Positions 23,440 to 32,580 of a stretch of DNA of 64,000 bases are shown piece after piece. The translations under genes were made by a program, and so were the position numbers. Each line of letters starts with the position of its first letter. Position 1 is the first letter of the stretch. The notes under the pieces are model-generated. The model was given only the letters and a program-made list of their open reading frames with translations. It was not told where the DNA came from and ran no database searches. This DNA comes from Methylorubrum rhodesianum (lineage in GTDB: Bacteria; Pseudomonadota; Alphaproteobacteria; Rhizobiales; Beijerinckiaceae), in the NCBI RefSeq assembly GCF_014199985.1, contig NZ_JACHOS010000020.1, forward strand, positions 1-64,000. The letters are read 5' to 3'.

Positions 23440-26187
23440 ATGCCCAGACCCCAGCGTCCCCAACCCCTCGAACGGCGTGCCCAGGCGGCGGATACGGTGA
23501 CCTCCTCGCCCCTCGACATCCCCGGCGCCACGCCGATGATGGCGCAGTACATCGAGATCAAGGCCGCCAATCCGGACTGCCTGCTCTTCTACCGGATGGG
23601 GGACTTCTACGAGCTGTTCTTCGAGGATGCGGAGATCGCCTCCCGGGCGCTGGGCATCGTCCTGACCAAGCGGGGCAAGCACGGCGGCGCCGACATCCCG
23701 ATGTGCGGCGTGCCCCTGGAGCGGGCCGACGATTACCTCCACCGGCTGATCGCGCTCGGCCACCGCGTCGCTGTCTGCCAGCAGACCGAGGACGCGGCCG
23801 AGGCCAAGAAGCGGGGCCCGAAATCGGTGGTGCGGCGCGAGGTGATTCGCCTCGTCACGCCGGGGACGCTGACCGAGGACCGCCTGCTCGACCCGACCCG
23901 GGCCAACCTGCTGCTCGCCATCGGGCGGCGGAGGGTCTCCGACACCCGCGAAGCCTACGGGCTCGCCGCCCTCGACATCTCGACCGGGCGCTTCTCCCTG
24001 AGCGAGGTGGACGGCCCGGAACTCGCCGCGGCCATCGCCCGGCACGAGCCGCGGGAAATCGTGCTCTCGGAGGTGATCCACGCCGACCCGGCGCTGGCCA
24101 AGCTGTGGCGCGAGACCAGCGCGGCGGTGGTGCCGCTGGCCCAGGGCGAGCTGGAGCCGGCCTCGGCCGAGCGGCGCCTGCGCGAGCAGTTCGGCGTCAA
24201 GACCCTCGACGGGTTCGGCCATTTCTCCCGGGCGGAGATCGCCGCGGCCGGGGCGGCTTTGCTCTATCTCGAACGCACCCAGCTCGGCACCCGCGTGCCG
24301 CTCTCCGCCCCGAGCCGGGAGGCCACGGGGGCGACGCTCGCCATCGACGCGGCCACCCGCGCCAATCTCGAACTCACCCGCACTCTCTCGGGCGAGCGCA
24401 AGGGGAGCCTGCTCGACGCGATCGACCGCACGGTCTCGGCGGGCGGCGCCCGGCTGCTGGCCGAGCACCTCGCCGGCCCGCTCACCGACCTGGGAAAGAT
24501 CGCGAGGCGGCACGATGCCGTCGCGTTCCTGGCCGAGGACGGGGCGCTGCGCGCGCATCTGCGCGACGCCCTGCGCGCCGCCCCCGACATCGCCCGCGCG
24601 CTCTCCCGCGTCGGCCTGAACCGCGCCGGCCCGCGCGATCTCGCCGCCCTGCGCGACGGGCTCGACGCCGCCGCGACCCTCAGCGCGCGCCTGGCGCGGG
24701 AGGATCTGCCGGACGGCCTCACGCGTCTCGCCCGCCGCCTCGACCGGGCCGACCGGGCTCTCGCGGACGAACTGGCCCGGGCGCTCGCCGACGACCTGCC
24801 GCTCAACCGCCGCGACGGCAATTTCGTGCGCGCGGGCTACCACGCCGAGATCGACGAGGCCCGGCTGCTCGGCCAGGACTCGCGAAAGGTCATCGCCGCG
24901 CTCCAGGCGCGCTACGCCGAGGCCACCGGCTGCCGGACGCTCCGGATCAAGCACAACAACGTGCTCGGCTACTACATCGAGGTGCCGCAGGCGGTGGGCG
25001 AGGCCTGCCTCAAGGGCCTGATGCAGGACTTCGTGCATCGCCAGACCATGGTCGACGCGATGCGCTTCACCAGCGTCGAACTCGGCGAACTCGAATCGAA
25101 GATCGCGGGGGCCTCCGACCGGGTTCTGGCGCTCGAATCCGAGGTGTTCGACCGCCTCGCGGCCCTGGTGGGTGAACGGGCCGACACGATCGCCGACATC
25201 GCCGAGGCGCTGTCCGGCCTCGACGTGGCGGCGAGCCACGCCGAATTGGCGGTCGAGCAAGCCTGGACCCGGCCGGTCATCGACGACAGCCTCGCCTTCG
25301 AGATCGCGGGCGGGCGCCATCCCGTGGTGGAGGCGGCGCTGACCCGAGCGGGCGAAGCCTTCATCGCCAACGATTGCGATCTCTCAGGGGGTGAGGCCGG
25401 GCGCATCCGCCTCGTCACCGGCCCGAACATGGGCGGCAAGTCGACCTTCCTGCGCCAGAACGCGCTGATCGCCGTGCTGGCGCAGATGGGCGCCTTCGTG
25501 CCGGCCGCCTCCGCCCGGCTCGGCGTGGTCGATCGCCTGTTCTCCCGCGTCGGCGCGGCCGACGACCTCGCCCGGGGGCACTCGACCTTCATGGTCGAGA
25601 TGGTCGAGACGGCCGCGATTTTGAATCAGGCGACGCGCCGCTCGCTGGTGGTGCTCGACGAGATCGGCCGCGGCACCGCGACCTTCGACGGGCTCTCCAT
25701 CGCCTGGGCCTGCCTGGAGCACCTGCACGAGAAGAACGGCTGCCGGGCGCTGTTCGCGACCCACTTCCACGAATTGACGGCGCTGAGCCAGCGCCTGCCG
25801 CGCCTCGACAACGCGACGCTGAAGGTCGCCGAGGACCGCGGCGAGGTGGTGTTCCTGCACGAGGTGGTGCCGGGGGTGGCCGAGCGCTCCTACGGCCTTC
25901 AGGTCGCCCGCCTCGCCGGCCTGCCGCCGAGCGTGGTGGCGCGCGCCGGCGCGATCCTCAAAGGTCTCGAAAACTCCGAGCGTGAGCGCCCTGCCCGCCG
26001 CAAGATCGAGGACCTGCCGCTCTTCGCGAGCCTCTCCTCGGCACCGCCGCCCCCGACGGAGCCGGTGAAGCCCGAGCCGGACGACCGGCTCGGGCGGCTG
26101 ATCGACAGCCTCGATCCCGACGCGCTGACCCCGCGCGAGGCGCTCGACGCGCTCTACCGGCTGAAGAAGGAGCGGGCGGCGGGGTGA
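23440..26187 (+). CDS. mutS: DNA mismatch repair protein MutS
   Basis: The product from the ATG at 23440 has 915 residues, a little longer than E. coli MutS (853). It contains the mismatch-recognition [10 protein letters not shown] segment (the F-x-E motif), the connector and lever domains, and the ATPase with Walker [10 protein letters not shown] at residues 661-669, [34 protein letters not shown] and ATHFHELT. MutS detects mismatches and recruits MutL. A GTG giving [10 protein letters not shown] is an alternative start; the first 25 residues are basic and poorly conserved. MutL lies 20 kb downstream. A hairpin (26188-26205) follows directly after the stop. Confidence 0.96.
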   Translation: MPRPQRPQPLERRAQAADTVTSSPLDIPGATPMMAQYIEIKAANPDCLLFYRMGDFYELFFEDAEIASRALGIVLTKRGKHGGADIPMCGVPLERADDYLHRLIALGHRVAVCQQTEDAAEAKKRGPKSVVRREVIRLVTPGTLTEDRLLDPTRANLLLAIGRRRVSDTREAYGLAALDISTGRFSLSEVDGPELAAAIARHEPREIVLSEVIHADPALAKLWRETSAAVVPLAQGELEPASAERRLREQFGVKTLDGFGHFSRAEIAAAGAALLYLERTQLGTRVPLSAPSREATGATLAIDAATRANLELTRTLSGERKGSLLDAIDRTVSAGGARLLAEHLAGPLTDLGKIARRHDAVAFLAEDGALRAHLRDALRAAPDIARALSRVGLNRAGPRDLAALRDGLDAAATLSARLAREDLPDGLTRLARRLDRADRALADELARALADDLPLNRRDGNFVRAGYHAEIDEARLLGQDSRKVIAALQARYAEATGCRTLRIKHNNVLGYYIEVPQAVGEACLKGLMQDFVHRQTMVDAMRFTSVELGELESKIAGASDRVLALESEVFDRLAALVGERADTIADIAEALSGLDVAASHAELAVEQAWTRPVIDDSLAFEIAGGRHPVVEAALTRAGEAFIANDCDLSGGEAGRIRLVTGPNMGGKSTFLRQNALIAVLAQMGAFVPAASARLGVVDRLFSRVGAADDLARGHSTFMVEMVETAAILNQATRRSLVVLDEIGRGTATFDGLSIAWACLEHLHEKNGCRALFATHFHELTALSQRLPRLDNATLKVAEDRGEVVFLHEVVPGVAERSYGLQVARLAGLPPSVVARAGAILKGLENSERERPARRKIEDLPLFASLSSAPPPPTEPVKPEPDDRLGRLIDSLDPDALTPREALDALYRLKKERAAG

Positions 26188-26205
26188 CGCCGGGTCGGAC
26201 CGGCG
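26188..26205 (+). terminator. short hairpin after mutS
   Basis: CGCCGG at 26188-26193 and CCGGCG at 26200-26205 can pair, directly after the TGA of mutS. The stem is short and lacks a U-run, so it is a weak candidate. Confidence 0.35.
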
Positions 26206-26367
26206 GCGCGGTTCGAGGCCGCGGGATGGGGCGGATCACGGGGCGGGGACGATCTGCTATAGAGCGTCGCTGATGACAGCCGGCCCGCTCCGGCCCGACA
26301 GGTGGCTGCCCCGCGGATCCGGATGGTCTCGCGGGGCAAGGACACCGGGCCGTTCAGAAACAGATCG

Positions 26368-28494
26368 ATGCTCCGTCTCCTCCTCGCCCTCCTCCTGACA
26401 TTGGCCGCCCCCGGCCTGGCCGCCGCGCAGGGAGCCATGACGACGGCCAAGGCCAAGGATCTCGTGCGGGCGAGCCTCGTCGCCGAGAGCGAGGCGCTGG
26501 TGCCCGGCGGCACGGTGACGCTCGGCCTGCGCATGGCGATGAAGCCGGGCTGGCACGTCTACTGGCGCAATCCCGGCGATTCCGGCCTGCCGCCCGAGAT
26601 GGCATGGCGTCTCCCCGCCGGATTCTCGGTCGGCCCGGTGCAGTGGCCGGCCCCGGAGCGGATCCCGGTCCAGACCCTGATGAATTTCGGCTACGAGGGC
26701 ACCGTCACGCTGCTGGTGCCGCTCACGGTGCCCGAGAGCGCCAGGGTCGGCGAGACCGTGCGGCTCGCGGGCACGCTGTCCTACCTCGTCTGCGAGGAGA
26801 TCTGCATTCCGGGCTCGGCGGAGCTGAGCCTCGACCTGCCGGTAGCGGGATCGGCGGAGCCGGCCTCGGGGCAGGCCGCCCTGTTCGCCCGCGCCCGCGC
26901 TGCCCTGCCCGAGACCGCCCCCGGCCCGGTCCGCACCACCCGCGAGGGCGACCGCCTTGTGCTGCGTCTCGACCGTCCGGACCTGGCGGAGGTGAGCGGA
27001 GCCGCCTTCTTCCCCTACGCGGAGGGGGCTCTCGACAACGCCGCGCCGCAGGATCTTACCGTCGATGCCGCCGGACTGCGCCTCACCCTCACGCCGGGCG
27101 ATGCGGGGCAGCCGGCCGAGGCGCTCGCCGGCGTGCTCACCCTCACCGAGGCCGGCGCGCGCAGGGCCTATGCGCTGGGGCCGGAGCCCACGCCCGCGCC
27201 GTCGGCGGCCGCTGTCGTCGCCACCGCGCCCGAGGCGGCTCCCGCCCCGTCGGGCGAGGAGACCCTGACGCTGTGGAGCGCGGCCGGGCTGGCGCTGCTG
27301 GGCGGCCTCATCCTCAACCTGATGCCCTGCGTGTTTCCCGTTCTCTCGATCAAGGTGTTGAGCCTCGTGCGGCAGGCCGGTGAATCCGCCACCCGTGTGA
27401 GGCTGCACGGGCTGGCCTACACCGCGGGCGTGCTCGCGAGCTTCCTCGGGCTCGCGGGTCTCCTGATCGCGCTCAAGGCGGGGGGCGCCGGCATCGGCTG
27501 GGGCTTCCAGCTCCAGTCCCCCGTCGTCGTGGCGCTGCTGGCCTACGGGTTGTTCGCCATGGGTCTCAGCCTGTCGGGCGTGGTGCATCTCGGCGGCGGG
27601 ATCGTCGGGCTCGGCGACGGGCTGACCCGGCGGGCAGGCTATCAGGGCTCGTTCTTCACCGGCGTGCTGGCGACCCTGGTCGCCACCCCCTGCACGGCGC
27701 CGTTCATGGGCGCGGCGGTGGGCTTCGCCCTGACGCAGTCGACACCCGCCGCGCTCGCCGTCTTCGCCAGCCTCGGCCTCGGGCTCGCGCTGCCGTTCCT
27801 GGGACTCACCCTGTTCCCGCGGGCGCTGCGGCTGCTGCCGCGGCCGGGTGCCTGGATGGACGTGCTGAAGGGCGCGCTCGCCTTCCCCGTCTACGCCACG
27901 GTGGCGTGGCTCGTCTGGGTGCTGGCCCAGCAGGTCGGGCCGGACGGGCTGCTCGCGGGGCTGACCGGCCTCGTGCTGGTGGCGCTCGCCGCCTGGGCCT
28001 GGGAGCGCGCCCGCCATGCGGGGCGGCTCGGCACGAGCCTCAGCCGGGCCGCGGCCGTGGTCGCGCTCGCCGCCTCCCTCGGTCTCGTCGTCGTCCTCGA
28101 CGGCGACCGCGCCGCCGCCCGCGGCACGGCCCTGGCGCAGGGCGAGGAGGCATTCACGCAGGCCCGCCTCGACGCCCTGAGGGCGGAGGGTCGCACGGTG
28201 TTCGTGGACATGACGGCGGCGTGGTGCATCACCTGCCAGGTCAACGAGCGCACGGTGCTCGCCCGCGACGGCGTGCAGGCGGCGTTCCGGGCGGGACAGG
28301 TGGCCTATCTCAAGGGTGACTGGACCAACCAGAACCCGGAGATCACCCGCCTGTTGGAGCATCACGGCCGCAGCGGCGTGCCGCTCTACCTCGTCTATCG
28401 CGGGACGCGCGAGGCGCAGGTGCTGCCGCAGATCCTGACGGAAGGGATCGTGCTCGCGGCGATCGGTCAGAAGGACGTCGCGGCGGCCCGATAG
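26368..28494 (+). CDS. DsbD/ScsB-like thiol-disulfide interchange protein
   Basis: From the ATG at 26368 the product has 708 residues. Order: signal peptide (MLRLLLALLLTLAAPGLAAA), a periplasmic alpha domain with Cys142 and Cys146 (LVCEEICIPG), a DsbD-type transmembrane domain of about eight helices with Cys321 (LMPCVFPVLSIK) and Cys442 (ATPCTAPFMG), and a C-terminal thioredoxin domain with Cys620-x2-Cys623 (WCITC). All six cysteines of the electron relay are present. Such proteins carry reducing power from cytosolic thioredoxin to periplasmic thiols. The N-terminal domain resembles ScsB more than E. coli DsbD, so the exact target is uncertain. It stands alone downstream of mutS. Confidence 0.9.
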   Translation: MLRLLLALLLTLAAPGLAAAQGAMTTAKAKDLVRASLVAESEALVPGGTVTLGLRMAMKPGWHVYWRNPGDSGLPPEMAWRLPAGFSVGPVQWPAPERIPVQTLMNFGYEGTVTLLVPLTVPESARVGETVRLAGTLSYLVCEEICIPGSAELSLDLPVAGSAEPASGQAALFARARAALPETAPGPVRTTREGDRLVLRLDRPDLAEVSGAAFFPYAEGALDNAAPQDLTVDAAGLRLTLTPGDAGQPAEALAGVLTLTEAGARRAYALGPEPTPAPSAAAVVATAPEAAPAPSGEETLTLWSAAGLALLGGLILNLMPCVFPVLSIKVLSLVRQAGESATRVRLHGLAYTAGVLASFLGLAGLLIALKAGGAGIGWGFQLQSPVVVALLAYGLFAMGLSLSGVVHLGGGIVGLGDGLTRRAGYQGSFFTGVLATLVATPCTAPFMGAAVGFALTQSTPAALAVFASLGLGLALPFLGLTLFPRALRLLPRPGAWMDVLKGALAFPVYATVAWLVWVLAQQVGPDGLLAGLTGLVLVALAAWAWERARHAGRLGTSLSRAAAVVALAASLGLVVVLDGDRAAARGTALAQGEEAFTQARLDALRAEGRTVFVDMTAAWCITCQVNERTVLARDGVQAAFRAGQVAYLKGDWTNQNPEITRLLEHHGRSGVPLYLVYRGTREAQVLPQILTEGIVLAAIGQKDVAAAR

Positions 28495-28517
28495 GGCTCG
28501 ATCCGGTTCAGCGCATT

Positions 28518-28600
28518 CCCTCTCCCCGCATGCGGGGAGAGGGCTTCGGTGATCTTGTGGCGGCCGAAGCAAGCCGGCCGGCGAGGGTGAGGGGGCCTGA
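28518..28600 (+). repeat. CCCTCTCCCC palindromic intergenic repeat
   Basis: 28518-28543 is a perfect palindrome, CCCTCTCCCCGCA followed by its exact complement. It is followed by a spacer and a GAGGGTGAGGGGG tail near 28585-28597. I recall this palindrome-plus-tail arrangement as a dispersed repeat in many Rhizobiales genomes. It lies between the convergent DsbD-like gene and wrbA and could act as terminator. Confidence 0.65.
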
Positions 28601-28662
28601 GCCGCAAGGGTCCCCTTAAGAGACCCCTTCGAATGCGCCCCTCACCACCACCGAGGACTGCC

Positions 28663-29262
28663 TCAGCCGGCGAGCTTGGCCGCGATGCCGGCCACGTGGC
28701 GGCCCTGGAAGCGAGCGCCGTCGAGCTCGACCTGGGAGGGCTGGCGCGAGCCGTCGCCGTCGGCGATCGTGGTGGCGCCGTAGGGCGAATTGCCCTTCAC
28801 CTGCTCGACGCCGTTCTGGCCCGCGAAGCTGTAGGGCAGGCCCACCACCACCATGCCGTGGTGGAACATCACCGTGTGGAAGCTCGTCAGCGTGGTCTCC
28901 TGGCCGCCGTGCTGCGAGGCGGTCGAGGTGAAGGCCGAGCCGACCTTGCCGACGAGCGCGCCCTTCGCCCACAGGCCGCCAGTCTGGTCGATGAACTGCT
29001 TCATCTGCGAGGCCATGTTGCCGTAGCGGGTGGGCGTGCCGAAGATGATGGCGTCGTACTCGGCCAGTTCCTCGACGGTGGCGATCGGCGCCTCCTGATC
29101 GAGCTTGTAGTGGAACTGCCGGGCCACCTCCTCCGGCACCAGCTCCGGCACGCGCTTGACCGCGACCTCGGCCCCGGCCTCGCGGGCGCCCTCGGCCACG
29201 GCCCGGGCCATCTGCTCCACATGGCCCCAGGACGAGTAGTAGAGCACCAGAACCTTCGCCAT
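28663..29262 (-). CDS. wrbA: NAD(P)H:quinone oxidoreductase WrbA
   Basis: The 199-residue protein starts [20 protein letters not shown], the WrbA flavodoxin-like FMN-binding opening. It continues with [30 protein letters not shown] and [18 protein letters not shown]. WrbA is a tetrameric FMN enzyme that reduces quinones by two electrons, avoiding semiquinone radicals. I chose the second ATG (29262), which AGGAG precedes by 8 bases, over the ATG at 29268. It is divergent from a LysR-type regulator 184 bp away, with an inverted-repeat operator between them. Regulation of wrbA by that regulator is therefore likely but inferred. Confidence 0.95.
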   Translation of the reverse strand: MAKVLVLYYSSWGHVEQMARAVAEGAREAGAEVAVKRVPELVPEEVARQFHYKLDQEAPIATVEELAEYDAIIFGTPTRYGNMASQMKQFIDQTGGLWAKGALVGKVGSAFTSTASQHGGQETTLTSFHTVMFHHGMVVVGLPYSFAGQNGVEQVKGNSPYGATTIADGDGSRQPSQVELDGARFQGRHVAGIAAKLAG

Positions 29263-29406
29263 CGTCATCTCTCCTGTTCGCGGGCCCGGCGCCTCGTCCG
29301 GGATGGGCTCTCGGCCCTGGACGGAAGCGAGGCGTTCGGTTCGAGCCCGAGCGTCGAATGCGCCACCCATATGAAGGTTCGCCCTGTTTGCAGAAATGCC
29401 CCGTCG

Positions 29407-29434
29407 TGCAAGACCATCCTTGCAAGTCTGCAAG
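29407..29434. promoter_or_regulatory. inverted-repeat operator between wrbA and the lysR gene
   Basis: TGCAAG (29407-29412), six bases, CTTGCA (29419-29424), four bases, TGCAAG (29429-29434). Each adjacent pair is a perfect inverted repeat. The site overlaps the lysR Shine-Dalgarno region and lies in the divergent promoter. A partial related sequence TTTGCAG occurs at 29388-29394. This is typical of LysR binding and suggests autoregulation. Confidence 0.6.
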
Positions 29435-29446
29435 GAGGAGGGTGGA

Positions 29447-30337
29447 GTGCCGGTGGCGTGGGACGAATTCCGCCTCGTGCGGGCCATCGCCGAGCGGGGA
29501 GCGCTGGCACCGGCCGCGGCCCATCTCGGCATCAATCCCTCCACGGCCTTCCGCCGCCTCGCCGCCATCGAGGCGGAGCTCGGCGCACGCCTGTTCGAGC
29601 GCCACCGCTCCGGCTACGTGGCGACGCCGGCAGGCGAGGCGATGGCGGCCTCCGCCGCGCGGATGGAGGAGGAGGTCGCCCGCTTCGACCGGGAGGTCGC
29701 CGATCGGGCGCAGACGCCCTCGGGCCTTCTGCGCGTCACCGCCGCCGGGACCCTGGTGACCGACCTCCTGATGCCGATGCTCGGTCGCTTCCGGGCACGC
29801 TACCGACAAGTCCAGATCGAGCTCATCACCTCCGAGGAGGCGCTGAACCTGTCCCGCCGCGACGCGGACGTGGCCCTGCGCGCCACCCGGGACCCGCCGC
29901 CCAACCTCGTCGGGCGCCGGCTCGCCACCATCGCCTGGGCGGTCTACGGCCCGGCCCAGGCGATGGTGGACGGCGCCGAGGCCGACTGGGTCAGCCCCAG
30001 CGAGGCGGTAGCCGGCGGCCTCTTCGCCCGCTTCGTCGCCGCCCGCGCCGGGCCGGAACGGGTGGCCCTGCGCCTCAACACCGTGCAGGGCCTGTGCGAG
30101 GCGATCTGCGAGGGCATCGGCATCGGGCCGCTGCCCTGCTATCGCGGCGACCGGCTCGCGCAGCTGCGCCGCCTCTCGGGGCCGGAGCCGGCGTTGGCCG
30201 GCACGCTCTGGCTCCTGACCCATCCGGACCTGCGCCACGCGGCGCGGGTGCGCGCCTTCATGGATCATGTCGCCGCCGAGGTCGCGCCCCTGCGCCCTGC
30301 CCTGGAGGGGCGTCCGAGCCACGGATCCGTACCGTGA
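29447..30337 (+). CDS. LysR-family transcriptional regulator
   Basis: Starting at the GTG at 29447 the product has 296 residues. An AGGAGG lies about 6 bases upstream, and this start gives a normal length. The N-terminal winged helix spans about residues 1-60 ([20 protein letters not shown]). The effector-binding domain covers the rest. The inducer is unknown. Its position, divergent from wrbA with an inverted repeat between, suggests it senses quinones or electrophiles, as other LysR/wrbA-type pairs do. That is inference. It is followed by the trcR promoter and gene. Confidence 0.93.
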   Translation: MPVAWDEFRLVRAIAERGALAPAAAHLGINPSTAFRRLAAIEAELGARLFERHRSGYVATPAGEAMAASAARMEEEVARFDREVADRAQTPSGLLRVTAAGTLVTDLLMPMLGRFRARYRQVQIELITSEEALNLSRRDADVALRATRDPPPNLVGRRLATIAWAVYGPAQAMVDGAEADWVSPSEAVAGGLFARFVAARAGPERVALRLNTVQGLCEAICEGIGIGPLPCYRGDRLAQLRRLSGPEPALAGTLWLLTHPDLRHAARVRAFMDHVAAEVAPLRPALEGRPSHGSVP

Positions 30338-30343
30338 ACCAGA

Positions 30344-30373
30344 TTGCGCAACGGCCGGTCCCGCCTGTATAAG
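30344..30373 (+). promoter_or_regulatory. sigma-70-like promoter of trcR
   Basis: TTGCGC (30344-30349) and TATAAG (30368-30373) are separated by 18 bp and match the -35/-10 pattern reasonably. They lie 133 bp upstream of the trcR ATG, immediately after the LysR stop at 30337. Confidence 0.55.
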
Positions 30374-30505
30374 AGGCAATCCCCTCATTCATCGCGACAT
30401 GGGATCCTTCGGGCCTGACCGGGCCGGAGGCCGCGGGAGAGCCTTTCCGGACTCCTGCGCCTTTCCCCGCCGCGAACCACGAAAAACCGCCTGGAGCTTT
30501 GTCCG

Positions 30506-31210
30506 ATGTCCCAAGGTCCGCTGATGCCGAAGGCGACCGCCGTGTGGCTCGTCGAGAACACCTCGCTCGCCTTCGAGCAGATCGCCGACTTCTGCAAGCT
30601 GCACCCGCTCGAGGTGAAGGGCATCGCCGACGGCGAGGTCGCGGCGGGCATCAAGGGCCTCGATCCGATCACCACCGGCCAGCTCACCCGCGACGAGATC
30701 GAGAAGGCGCAGAAGTCGCCGCATTACCGGCTCAAGGTCGCGGTCTCGAAGGTGAAGCTGCCCGAGGTCAAGCGCACCACCAAGGGCCCGCGCTACACGC
30801 CCCTGTCGCGCCGCCAGGACCGGCCGAACGCGATCCTCTGGCTGATCCGCAACCATCCCGAGCTGAAGGACGCACAGATCATCCGCCTCGTCGGCACCAC
30901 CAAGGCGACGATCCAGCAGATCCGCGAGCGGACCCACTGGAACTCCGCCTCGCTCCAGCCGATGGACCCGGTGACGCTCGGCCTGTGCTCGCAGATCGAC
31001 CTCGACTTCGAGGTGCAGCGCGCCGCCAAGGACCGCCCCGCCGTGCTGCCGACGGATGGTGGCGCCAAGCTCCTGCCGACCGAGATCTCGACCGCCCCGG
31101 CCGCCGAGGAGCGGGAGGAGGAGCGCGACGAGGAGGATCTCAACGCCGACGCGGTCTTCGCCAAGCTCAAGGGTATGAGCCGCATCGACGAGGACGACGA
31201 CGAGGAGTGA
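30506..31210 (+). CDS. trcR: cell cycle transcriptional regulator TrcR (DUF1013)
   Basis: The 234-residue protein matches the alphaproteobacterial DUF1013/TrcR family: MPKATAVWLVENTSLAFEQI at residues 7-26, FCKLHPLEVKGIADGEVAAG, DPITTGQLTRDEIEK, and GTTKATIQQIRERTHWN as a helix-turn-helix-like segment. The C terminus is strongly acidic. TrcR proteins are conserved regulators linked to cell-cycle transcription and RNA polymerase. It is transcribed alone from a clear promoter and its sequence is well conserved. An internal ATG at residue 7 is a possible start but MSQGPLM is consistent with homologues. Confidence 0.92.
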   Translation: MSQGPLMPKATAVWLVENTSLAFEQIADFCKLHPLEVKGIADGEVAAGIKGLDPITTGQLTRDEIEKAQKSPHYRLKVAVSKVKLPEVKRTTKGPRYTPLSRRQDRPNAILWLIRNHPELKDAQIIRLVGTTKATIQQIRERTHWNSASLQPMDPVTLGLCSQIDLDFEVQRAAKDRPAVLPTDGGAKLLPTEISTAPAAEEREEERDEEDLNADAVFAKLKGMSRIDEDDDEE

Positions 31211-31340
31211 TCTCCTCGGCGCCGCGGCCCCGCCCGCGGGCGGCCGACCCAAAGAAAGAAACTGCTCGCCCGCACGCACCAAATGAGAAATAATGCTGGT
31301 CGGCCGCTCCCGCGGAGCGGCGGCAGCGCGAGGACGTGGT

Positions 31341-31946
31341 ATGATCCACGGTGGCGTGACCGAGAGCGGCTCTCCCCCGAGCGGCTCGAGTCCCGGCGGC
31401 CTGGCGGAGGGCGGCATGACCGGTCCCGCCTTGTCCGACGAACCTGCGGCCGCGCTCGCGGAGCGGACGCCCCCCCAGCTGTCCGGCGAGCCGGTGACGC
31501 TCGCCGAATCCCTGATCAGCGAAGCCGGCTGGGGGCCGGAGAATTTCTGCACCGACGGTCCGAACCCGCCCTACCTGCGCATCGGCGGCAAGCTGCGGGT
31601 GACGCTCACGGAGTTCGAGCCCTGCTTCGCCTCGTTCCGCCGCGACCGCGGCCCGTTCCGCTCCAAGGTCGCGATCGTCGATCACCTCGCCAAGTACGAC
31701 GCGATCATGGTCGATCCCCTGGCATTCGAGGAATGCTTCGGCCCCGGTGAGGGAACCGAGACGGTGTTCCCGTTCGGCGCGTGGCTGGAGATCCGCCGCG
31801 TCGGCTTCGGCGGCCTCGACCTGTGGGGCAAGCGCCAGGGCGCCGTGACGCTCCCGCTCGACGCCCTGGCGGTGGCCTCGGCGATCTGGTTGCGGCGGAA
31901 GGATCGATCCGGAGAGCCGTCGACGGCCTCAACCATGAGCGGCTGA
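31341..31946 (+). CDS. conserved hypothetical protein
   Basis: I do not recognise a family. From the ATG at 31341 the product has 201 residues. The first 60 are Gly/Ser/Pro-rich and variable. From about residue 65 it becomes ordered, with NFCTDGPNPPYLRIGGKLRV, FEPCFASFRRDRGPF and VFPFGAWLEIRRVGF. It has no signal or membrane segment. An upstream frame to 31293 is less likely since AGGA lies just before 31341. It sits between trcR and the ParDE-like pair, same strand, without obvious link. Confidence 0.6.
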   Translation: MIHGGVTESGSPPSGSSPGGLAEGGMTGPALSDEPAAALAERTPPQLSGEPVTLAESLISEAGWGPENFCTDGPNPPYLRIGGKLRVTLTEFEPCFASFRRDRGPFRSKVAIVDHLAKYDAIMVDPLAFEECFGPGEGTETVFPFGAWLEIRRVGFGGLDLWGKRQGAVTLPLDALAVASAIWLRRKDRSGEPSTASTMSG

Positions 31947-31994
31947 TCCAATCCGCGCGTTTTCTGCTATCCTCGACAGGGTGAGGAGAGCGGC

Positions 31995-32240
31995 ATGAAC
32001 GTTTCCGTGGGCGATCGCTGGGAAGGATTCATCGAGCAGGTCGTGCGCGAGGGGCGTTATGCGTCCGCGGGTGACGTCGTGCGCGAGGGGCTGCGGCTGG
32101 TCGAGGAACGGGAAGCGCGCCTCGGCGCTCTTCGGGAAACGCTTGCTGCGTCCCTTGCAGCGGGAGGAGAGGTCAGCGAGAGCGAGATCGATGCCGCGCT
32201 CGCGGCTCGGAGCGCGCAGCTCGAAGCCGAGGGCTTCTGA
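31995..32240 (+). CDS. ParD-like antitoxin
   Basis: The 81-residue protein has the ParD/CC2985 pattern: an N-terminal ribbon-helix-helix (MNVSVGDRWEGFIEQVVREG, RYASAGDVVREGLRLVEERE) and a charged C-terminal tail that binds the toxin. GAGGAG lies 6 bases before the ATG. The partner toxin gene begins 16 bp after its stop. Antitoxins of this class normally repress their own operon by binding the promoter; TATCCT near 31969-31974 is a candidate -10. Confidence 0.88.
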   Translation: MNVSVGDRWEGFIEQVVREGRYASAGDVVREGLRLVEEREARLGALRETLAASLAAGGEVSESEIDAALAARSAQLEAEGF

Positions 32241-32256
32241 TCTCGACTGTCCGAGC

Positions 32257-32571
32257 GTGAGACGACCCGTCTTCCTGGCCGCCGCCAGAGCCGACCTCCT
32301 GCAGATTCTCGAGGATGTGACCCGCGCCAGCGGAAGCCTTGCGACGGGGCAGAGCTTCGTTCGCCAATTGCGGGCGCAGTGCCACCGTCTCGCAGGTCTT
32401 CCCGGTACCTTGGGCCGAGCCCGGCCGGACCTGCAGCCCGACATTCGCAGCAGCCCGTACCGGGGTTACATCATCTTCTTCCGCTATCTCGGCGATCGGT
32501 TCGAGATCGTGAACATCCTTCATTCCCGGCGGGACATCGACGATGTTTTCGCGGCCGACGAGACGCCGTAG
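32257..32571 (+). CDS. ParE-like toxin
   Basis: From the GTG at 32257 the product has 104 residues. It matches the ParE/RelE fold: VFLAAARADLLQILEDVTRA, a middle LAGLPGTLGRARPDL, then SSPYRGYIIFFRYLGDRFEI and VNILHSRRDIDDVF. ParE toxins poison DNA gyrase. The start is set by the 16 bp spacing after the antitoxin; an upstream ATG in frame runs through the antitoxin gene and is not credible. Its stop is 9 bp from the convergent MFS gene stop. Confidence 0.88.
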   Translation: MRRPVFLAAARADLLQILEDVTRASGSLATGQSFVRQLRAQCHRLAGLPGTLGRARPDLQPDIRSSPYRGYIIFFRYLGDRFEIVNILHSRRDIDDVFAADETP

Positions 32572-32580
32572 CGTCCTGGC

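Noticed and set aside
22807-25320. Long open frame on the minus strand opposite mutS
   Set aside because: Antisense to a well conserved MutS; the translation is Arg/Gly/Pro/Ala-rich without motifs.
26257-28572. Long open frame opposite the DsbD-like gene
   Set aside because: Low-complexity antisense translation; the sense frame has all six relay cysteines.
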